Assembly (NCBI GenBank): GCA_947384055.1
Contig: CANDFO010000017.1
Location: 1 to 40,518 of the forward strand
Length of the DNA stretch: 40,518 nucleotides
Direction of reading: 5' to 3'
Source: an uncultured Flavonifractor sp.
GTDB lineage: Bacteria > Bacillota > Clostridia > Oscillospirales > Oscillospiraceae
Part shown: one piece after another, positions 32,516 through 37,203 of the stretch
Position numbering within the stretch: the first letter of the stretch is position 1
Layout: each line of letters begins with the position of its first letter
Translations under genes and position numbers: made by a program
Notes under the pieces: generated by a model
What the model was told of the DNA's origin: nothing
Databases searched by the model: none
What the model saw: only the letters and a program-made list of their open reading frames with translations

Positions 32516-33055
32516 TCAGCTTTGCCCCCGCCGGGGCTCCGGCAAGAGGACCAGGCCGCCCGATGCACGGGTCTTGTTCAGGTCAATCAGCCGCTGATTG
32601 GCGCTGCCCCGGAACCGCAGGGAGATATCCTTCTGCTCCTCCACATACCGGCCGTCCACCAGAACGTCTGTCAGGGAGAGCAGCTCCTCCGTCTCCGGAC
32701 AGCAGGCGCGGATACCCGGCGTATGCAGCTCCTCGTAGGTAAAGCCCGTAAAAACCCAGATCGTCTTGTTCGGAAAGGCCTCCCGCACCCGCCGCAGAAA
32801 GGGCAGAAGGTCTCTCTGGTTGGCGGGCTCGAAGGGCTCGCCCCCCAGCACCGTCAGCCCATTGACGTAATCCGGGGCCAACAGCTCCAGCAGCCTGTCC
32901 CCGGTCTCCCGGGTGAAGGGCTCCCCATAGGTAAAATCCCAGGTCTCCGGCTGAAAGCAGTGGGGACAGCGGTTTTCACATCCCGAGACAAACAGCGTCA
33001 CCCGCACACCTTCGCCGTTGGCAATATCGCAGTTTTTAATGCTGCCGTAATACAT
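32516..33055 (-). CDS. nrdG: Anaerobic ribonucleotide reductase activating protein NrdG
   Basis: A 179-residue radical SAM enzyme that makes the glycyl radical on NrdD. The cluster motif CENRCPHC (C26, C30, C33, CxxxCxxC) and GGEPF follow the family pattern. The ATG at 33055 is set by AAGGAG directly after the stop of the glutaredoxin-like gene, and the two are probably co-translated. nrdD is not within the window. The C-terminus (EPRRGQS) extends slightly past typical NrdG. Confidence 0.92.
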   Translation of the reverse strand: MYYGSIKNCDIANGEGVRVTLFVSGCENRCPHCFQPETWDFTYGEPFTRETGDRLLELLAPDYVNGLTVLGGEPFEPANQRDLLPFLRRVREAFPNKTIWVFTGFTYEELHTPGIRACCPETEELLSLTDVLVDGRYVEEQKDISLRFRGSANQRLIDLNKTRASGGLVLLPEPRRGQS

Positions 33056-33066
33056 AAAAAGCTCCT

Positions 33067-33330
33067 TCAATCCAGCTCCGCCGCCTGGAACACCCGCTCC
33101 ACGTCGGCTTTTTCCGCGTGCCCCTCGTGGACCTTGACACCGTCCACATAATAACAGGGCACATAATAGTAATCAAAAGAGGCGGCATAGGCGGCCTCTT
33201 TATCCTCGTCCACCACCCGCAGGGGAATATCCCGCCACCGGGGACGGGCGGCAAAGAGCTCCTCCTGAAACTTCAGCGCCAGTTTGCAGTGGGGACAGTC
33301 CTTCAGGACAAACAGCAGGATTTCCTTCAT
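33067..33330 (-). CDS. Glutaredoxin-like thioredoxin-fold protein
   Basis: An 87-residue thioredoxin-fold protein with CPHC (C12, C15) after the first strand, and the VPCYYVDG cis-Pro loop near residue 57. It probably passes electrons or reduces disulfides in the cytoplasm. It overlaps nrdG's ribosome site, suggesting that it supplies reducing power for ribonucleotide reductase or maturation of NrdG. GAGG lies 10 bases before the ATG. Confidence 0.86.
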   Translation of the reverse strand: MKEILLFVLKDCPHCKLALKFQEELFAARPRWRDIPLRVVDEDKEAAYAASFDYYYVPCYYVDGVKVHEGHAEKADVERVFQAAELD

Positions 33331-33390
33331 TTGCTGATACCTCGTCTTTTTCTTTTGTATCGGAGCTGGGGCGGTCCTGGGCTTCCCCGT

Positions 33391-33410
33391 TATGAATCCA
33401 GGTTCTTACA
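33391..33410. repeat. Lone terminal repeat of element C
   Basis: GTTATGAATCCAGGTTCTTA is the inverse of TAAGAACCTGGATTCATAAC, matching the element C terminus (10154-10173) at 19 of 20 positions. No partner end is seen nearby, so this is a remnant at the 3' end of mntP. It overlaps the mntP stop. Confidence 0.55.
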
Positions 33411-33975
33411 AGACGCCCAGATGCTCCGCCAGAATTTTTACGCCGATGGCCACCAGCACCAGGCCCCCTGCCAGCGCCGCCCGCCGCTGAAACAGGCCTC
33501 CCAGCTTCCGGCCGGCCAATCCCCCCGCTACCGACAGCACAAATGCCACCACGCCGATGAGCAGGGCGGAGAGCAGAATATCGACCTCCATAGAGGCCAT
33601 AGCCATGGACACCCCTACGGCCAGGGCGTCAATGCTGGTGGCCACCGCCAGCACGCACAGACGTCGGGCGGACAGGTCGGTGGTTCCGGCCTCCCCGCCG
33701 CCCCGCAGGGCTTCCAGGACCATTTTGCCGCCGATCAGGACCAGCAGGCCAAAGGCGATCCAGTGGTCCACGGCCTCGATATACCGGCTGACGCTGCTGC
33801 CCAGGGACCAGCCCAGCAGGGGCATGAGACATTGAAAGCCCCCAAACCAGCACCCCATTTTCACCGCCTGCCGCCAGCCGAAACCCGGCACCGCAATTCC
33901 GCTGGATACCGACACAGCGAAGGCATCCAGGGCCAGGCTGACGGCGATGAGAAAAATTGAGAACATATGCAGCAT
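33406..33975 (-). CDS. mntP: Manganese efflux pump MntP
   Basis: A 189-residue, six-TM protein. The two signature repeats SLALDAFAVSVSSG (near residue 13) and ATSIDALAVGVSMAM (near 113) are the paired acidic Mn-site motifs of MntP, which exports Mn2+. The ATG at 33975 is used, with weak ribosome sites for it or the ATG 9 bases in. Too little space upstream for a yybP-ykoY riboswitch (104 bases to the tadA start on the other strand). Confidence 0.93.
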   Translation of the reverse strand: MLHMFSIFLIAVSLALDAFAVSVSSGIAVPGFGWRQAVKMGCWFGGFQCLMPLLGWSLGSSVSRYIEAVDHWIAFGLLVLIGGKMVLEALRGGGEAGTTDLSARRLCVLAVATSIDALAVGVSMAMASMEVDILLSALLIGVVAFVLSVAGGLAGRKLGGLFQRRAALAGGLVLVAIGVKILAEHLGVL

Positions 33976-34013
33976 CCCATTTCATCTGTTGTTTCGGCGG
34001 TACCCTGAAATAC

Positions 34014-34022
34014 AGTATAGCA
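34014..34022 (-). promoter_or_regulatory. Extended -10 promoter of mntP
   Basis: Minus-strand TGCTATACT: the TGn extension with a TATACT -10. The -35 region is poor, as is usual for extended -10 promoters. It lies about 40 bases upstream of mntP. The same TGCTATACT stands before the gene at 36356. Confidence 0.6.
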
Positions 34023-34037
34023 CATTTTCCGCAGATA

Positions 34038-34046
34038 TGCTATAGT
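34038..34046 (+). promoter_or_regulatory. Extended -10 promoter of tadA
   Basis: Plus-strand TGCTATAGT (TGn extension with TATAGT), 38 bases before the tadA start and arranged back to back with the mntP promoter. No good -35. Confidence 0.6.
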
Positions 34047-34084
34047 GAACAGGGGCGCGCCCCGCCCCGGGAGGTGAGGCGATT

Positions 34085-34528
34085 TTGAACCACGAAGATT
34101 ATATGCGCCAGGCTCTGGATTTAGGCCGCCAGGCCCTGGCCGGGGGCGAGGTGCCGGTAGGGTGCGTTGTCGTCCGCCAGGGCCGCGTGATAGGCCGGGG
34201 CCGCAACCGCCGGGAGGGAAACGGCTCCGCACTGGGCCACGCGGAGCTGGAGGCTATCGGGCAGGCCTGTTCCACCCTGGGGGACTGGCGCCTGCGGGAG
34301 TGCACCCTCTACGTAACGCTGGAGCCCTGTCCCATGTGCGCCGGAGCCATCATCAATGCCCGCATCCCCATTCTGCGCTACGGGGCCAGGGAGCCGCAGA
34401 CGGGCTGCTGCGGCTCTGTGCTCAATCTGTTTGAGGAAAACTTCGGCCACCGGCCCCGTATCTACGGGGGCCTGCTGGAGGAGGAGTGCACCGCTCTGCT
34501 CCGGGAATTTTTCCGCGCACTGCGGTAG
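34085..34528 (+). CDS. tadA: tRNA-specific adenosine deaminase TadA
   Basis: A 147-residue zinc deaminase that converts A34 of tRNA-Arg(ACG) to inosine. The HAE motif (GHAELEA near residue 50) and PCPMC (81-85) bind zinc and act as catalyst. EVPVGCVVV near 22 and the helical C-terminus match TadA. TTG at 34085 is chosen since GGGAGGTGA sits about 7 bases upstream. The first ATG is 18 bases into the gene. Confidence 0.95.
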   Translation: MNHEDYMRQALDLGRQALAGGEVPVGCVVVRQGRVIGRGRNRREGNGSALGHAELEAIGQACSTLGDWRLRECTLYVTLEPCPMCAGAIINARIPILRYGAREPQTGCCGSVLNLFEENFGHRPRIYGGLLEEECTALLREFFRALR

Positions 34529-34573
34529 TGCCGCCGTCAATCTGCCCGGAATCGGAACAGAAATTTCTGCTTT

Positions 34574-34657
34574 TTAATGGAATTGTAACAACTCCCGCTT
34601 TCTTTTGTAACAACGCCCTGGTAAAGTAGAATCTGCAAGAGACAGTTTCTTTTTCAT
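34574..34657 (-). CDS. Possible micro-ORF (27 residues)
   Basis: ATG at 34657 follows a good GGAGG ribosome site (GGAGGATAAAATG). It encodes a very basic 27-residue peptide starting MKKKLSLADS and ending in KRKRELLQFH. No family is recognised and no promoter is evident on this strand. It overlaps tandem TTGTAACAAC repeats. Could be coincidental, or a leader peptide or small protein. Confidence 0.25.
   Translation of the reverse strand: MKKKLSLADSTLPGRCYKRKRELLQFH
34583..34614. promoter_or_regulatory. Tandem TTGTAACAAC sites
   Basis: Two exact 10-base copies at 34583-34592 and 34605-34614, 22 bases apart (two helical turns). Each is nearly palindromic. The second could serve as a -35 (TTGTAA) with TAGAAT at 34627-34632 (16-base spacer). 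No gene clearly follows on the plus strand. Confidence 0.35.
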
Positions 34658-34669
34658 TTTATCCTCCGA

Positions 34670-34712
34670 CCCGGCGGCGGACTGCGGCGGTAAGCTGCGG
34701 ACCGCCGCCGGG
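34670..34712. other. Long GC hairpin in the tadA downstream region
   Basis: CCCGGCGGCGG/CCGCCGCCGGG encloses a 21-base loop, with no T tract. It could be an end structure for tadA. In the 450-base gap 34529-34979 I find this hairpin, the tandem sites, a possible micro-ORF and element D2, and nothing else firm. Confidence 0.4.
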
Positions 34713-34810
34713 CCGTTGTGCGCCCAAAAGCATTTGAGCATTGCGGCAGTCATCAAAACCTTTGACAAAAAAGGACGGAGAAGGCAGCCCATGCCCGCGG
34801 AAAAGCAGAG

Positions 34811-34860
34811 GGAACCCCACAGGGCCCGCGCCCGCAGGCGCGAACTCTGTGGGGTTTCCT
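34811..34860 (+). repeat. Hairpin module, element D copy 2
   Basis: Outer stem GGAACCCCACAG/CTGTGGGGTTTCC with inner GCGCCCGCAGGCGC. The right half (GCGCCCGCAGGCGCGAACTC) resembles 3361-3388 of D1. Like D1 and element A it ends near GACAAGCT-type sequence (TTGACAAGCTGACC). Confidence 0.5.
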
Positions 34861-34979
34861 TGACAAGCTGACCTGGCGCGGGATCCACGTGTAACGGTGC
34901 GGCATCGCTGACGCGGGGGAATTCTGGAACTGCGAAACCGGAAAGGGGCGTTCCCATGACCCTTTCTCCCCAGGACGGG

Positions 34980-36065
34980 TCAGCTCTTACAGCGGACGAT
35001 ACATGTGAGGGTCTGCCCGTCTACCGTACAGGTGAGGGTGGTCTTGCCGGGTCCTACATAGGTTACGGTGCCGTCTCCGGACACGGTGGCCACCGCAGTG
35101 TTGCCGATGCTCCAGGTAGGCGTACCGGAATTGCCGCTGACCCGGATCTTCCAGCTCTCCCCCTGCACCAGAGTAAAGTCACTGCGGCTAAGCGTGGGAG
35201 AAGTGCCGGCAGAGGCGCTTCCGCCGCTGCTGCCGGAGGCTGTTCCGGTACTGGAGCCGGCGGTTCCGCCGGAGGAGGTGACTGAGTTATGTACCCGGCA
35301 GGTCTGGGTTACGCCGCCCGCCATGGTCGCGGTAATCGTGGCGGTTCCGGTCTTGGTGCCGTGACTGACCCGGCCGTTGGCATCTACGGCGGCGATATCG
35401 GAGTTGCTGCTGCTCCAGGTAATGGTGCCTGTGGACCCGGCCGGAATAAAGGTCACTTTCAGGGTGACTGCGGCGGGCCACTGATTGCTGATGGTAAACT
35501 CTGATTTGTTCAGCGTAAAGCCCGTAGCCGTCTGCCCGGCGGGGATGGACTGGGTGGGCGTGGGCGCGGCGGTAGGCGGTACGGGAGGCTGCGTGACGCC
35601 TGTGCCCACCGTTCCGCCGGGATTGCCGGTGACGCCCGGCGCGCCCGAAGCGCCCGGTGCGGGGGAGGCGGTATGGCCGGAGCCCGGTGTGGGCGAGATG
35701 ACGTTGTTGGGGGTCGAATCCGGAAGCGTGGTCTTTCCCCGGTCTACCAGCGGCTTGATAATGGTGATGACGATAATGACCGCCGCAATGATCAGGGCCA
35801 GGGACACCACGGTAAAGATAATGCTCAGAGGGGAGGGACTTCCGCCGTAGCCGCCGCCCCGGCTGTTGCTGCTCCGGCTCCCTCCGGCCAGACGCTTTCC
35901 GGCCTTGGGGCGGACCTCTTCATCCTCATCCTCGTAATAGTAGTCCTCATCCGCCTCCGCTTCGTCACAAAACGGACAGCGCTTATAGGAAGAGGCATAA
36001 TCTTCGCCGCAGAATTCACAGTGGATCATTTTAGGCCGGGGCTCGCCGGCGCGCTTGGTTGCCAT
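34980..36065 (-). CDS. Zinc-ribbon, single-TM protein with Ig-like (BIG2) domains
   Basis: A 361-residue membrane protein. Residues 14-35 hold a cytoplasmic zinc ribbon (CEFCGEDYASSYKRCPFC). Residues 38-85 are acidic (DEDYYYEDEDEE) then glycine/serine-rich. A TM helix spans about 85-107. Outside lies a Pro/Thr/Gly linker (110-185), then a BIG2-like Ig domain (FTLNKSEFTI...TWSSSNSDIAAVD), a Ser/Gly linker and a second one (TLSRSDFTLVQGESWKIRV to VRCKS). No sorting motif. ATG at 36065 follows GGAGGG. It resembles a sensor or cell-surface adhesion anchor. Function unknown. Confidence 0.83.
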   Translation of the reverse strand: MATKRAGEPRPKMIHCEFCGEDYASSYKRCPFCDEAEADEDYYYEDEDEEVRPKAGKRLAGGSRSSNSRGGGYGGSPSPLSIIFTVVSLALIIAAVIIVITIIKPLVDRGKTTLPDSTPNNVISPTPGSGHTASPAPGASGAPGVTGNPGGTVGTGVTQPPVPPTAAPTPTQSIPAGQTATGFTLNKSEFTISNQWPAAVTLKVTFIPAGSTGTITWSSSNSDIAAVDANGRVSHGTKTGTATITATMAGGVTQTCRVHNSVTSSGGTAGSSTGTASGSSGGSASAGTSPTLSRSDFTLVQGESWKIRVSGNSGTPTWSIGNTAVATVSGDGTVTYVGPGKTTLTCTVDGQTLTCIVRCKS

Positions 36066-36100
36066 AAGGATATCCCTCCAATTTGACATGCTTCGCAACT

Positions 36101-36129
36101 ATTTTACACGTTCAAACGAAACTAGTCAA
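36101..36129 (-). promoter_or_regulatory. Promoter of the zinc-ribbon/BIG2 gene
   Basis: Minus-strand TTGACT, 17-base spacer, TAAAAT, 36 bases before the ATG. Confidence 0.72.
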
Positions 36130-36194
36130 CGGCTGGAGAAAAAAAGTAATGGATTTTTTATGTTTACCGGCAGAACCGGGCCGGCCCCGGCGCT

Positions 36195-36305
36195 CAGAGC
36201 CTGTTTAACATATCAACATGTGCAGATTGGCGAGCAGGTCTTTTGCCCTGCAAGGCAAAAATCCTTGTCACCCGTCAGGATGGCAAGGATTTTTAACGCA
36301 GCCGG
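36195..36305 (-). repeat. Divergent, partial element C copy 2
   Basis: AGAGCCTGTTTAACATATCAAC at the left resembles the element C end (AGAACCTGTATTCATAACC). Reverse-strand GCCATCCTGACGGGTGACAAGG matches the inside of C1 (10231-10252). Contains the stem AAAATCCTTG/CAAGGATTTT (36265-36298), which may end transcription of the gene at 36356. A clear second end is lacking. Confidence 0.45.
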
Positions 36306-36355
36306 GGCGGAAAATCAGCCGTCAAAGCGCACGCGGGAAGCTGCCAATCAGTCTT

Positions 36356-36898
36356 TCAGGCCGCCCAGCGCGCCATAACCCCGTTCAGGTCCCCCTGGTG
36401 GACCACCCGCAGGCCCTTGATTCCGCAGAAATCCATGGGCCGCCAGAGGGAAGGGTCCTTGGGCAGCTCCACCGCCCCGCACTCCTGGAGCAGGGCCGCC
36501 ACAAACTGGGAGCAGAAATAGTACCTCTGCCGCAGGAAAATCAGGTCAAAATGGCAGGCCAGCGCCCCCAGCAGGCTGTAGTGGTAGCTGCTCCGCATGG
36601 CGTACATGCTCTCCAGCCGCCGGCGCAGGAGGCGGTAGGCCGGCGCGGAGACCGTCAGCGCATAGAGACAGCAGGGCACCTGGCCGGCGGACCGCCAGCT
36701 GCGGCTCAGCTCCTCCTGCACCAGCCCCGCAGGGAGGGCGAGCCGGGGATATTTGCGGCCAAAGCTGTAAAAAGGCCCTGCCGGTCCGTCCAGGCTGAGC
36801 GATGCGTGGGTATACGCATCCCCGGTGGCCAGATGGATGATGCGGGAAAAGCAGGTTCCCGACCGGGTAAGCAGGATGTAAACAATATGTTCTTCCAT
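36356..36898 (-). CDS. Permuted NlpC/P60-like (papain-fold) protein
   Basis: A 180-residue cytoplasmic-looking protein. The order His (H31 in YTHASLSL) before Cys (near residue 129, in YYFCSQFVAALLQ) is that of circularly permuted NlpC/P60 enzymes such as YiiX/YaeF and LRAT-like proteins, which act as amidases, acyltransferases or lipid hydrolases. The gene starts at ATG 36898, with GGAAGGGGGG upstream. No signal peptide. Downstream is the hairpin in element C2. Its substrate is not visible from context. Confidence 0.75.
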   Translation of the reverse strand: MEEHIVYILLTRSGTCFSRIIHLATGDAYTHASLSLDGPAGPFYSFGRKYPRLALPAGLVQEELSRSWRSAGQVPCCLYALTVSAPAYRLLRRRLESMYAMRSSYHYSLLGALACHFDLIFLRQRYYFCSQFVAALLQECGAVELPKDPSLWRPMDFCGIKGLRVVHQGDLNGVMARWAA

Positions 36899-36927
36899 GG
36901 AGCGCCCCCCCTTCCTGTTATAGACGC

Positions 36928-36936
36928 AGTATAGCA
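36928..36936 (-). promoter_or_regulatory. Extended -10 promoter of the NlpC-like gene
   Basis: Minus-strand TGCTATACT, identical to the mntP element at 34014-34022, 30 bases before the ATG. No good -35. Confidence 0.6.
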
Positions 36937-37077
36937 CAATTTTTCTGAAATCTCATAAAGAGAACCTTAAGATTTTCTTTAAAGCAAACCCTCTTTTCCC
37001 GATAATGGGCCAAAAAAGCGTCTCCTTCGCATTTCGCCGGGGAACTTTCCGGACAGATTTTCACAGAAAAACCCGAA

Positions 37078-37102
37078 GAACCGCGGATTGAATCCGCGGT
37101 TC
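37078..37102 (-). terminator. Terminator of the hybrid kinase gene
   Basis: GAACCGCGGATT/AATCCGCGGTTC (12-bp stem) about 100 bases after the kinase stop. On the minus strand it is followed by TTCGGGTTTTTC. The 305-base gap 36899-37203 otherwise shows only the promoter noted at 36928. Confidence 0.7.
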
Positions 37103-37203
37103 CCCAAGCGTCTGTCCCAGCGGCTCCCGCCATACGCCCGCATGCCGAAATCCACCTGGCGGAAGAGGAATCGTCTCCCGGCCGCTCCGTGCGGAACGGG
37201 CGC

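Noticed and set aside
33976..34084. A yybP-ykoY manganese riboswitch before mntP
   Set aside because: The gap is 109 bases and holds two divergent promoters. No matching core was found.
34529..34979. SRP RNA (ffs) or another known structured RNA, since it often follows tadA in Firmicutes
   Set aside because: The conserved GGAAGCAGC-type apical loop is missing. Only GC hairpins and repeats are seen.
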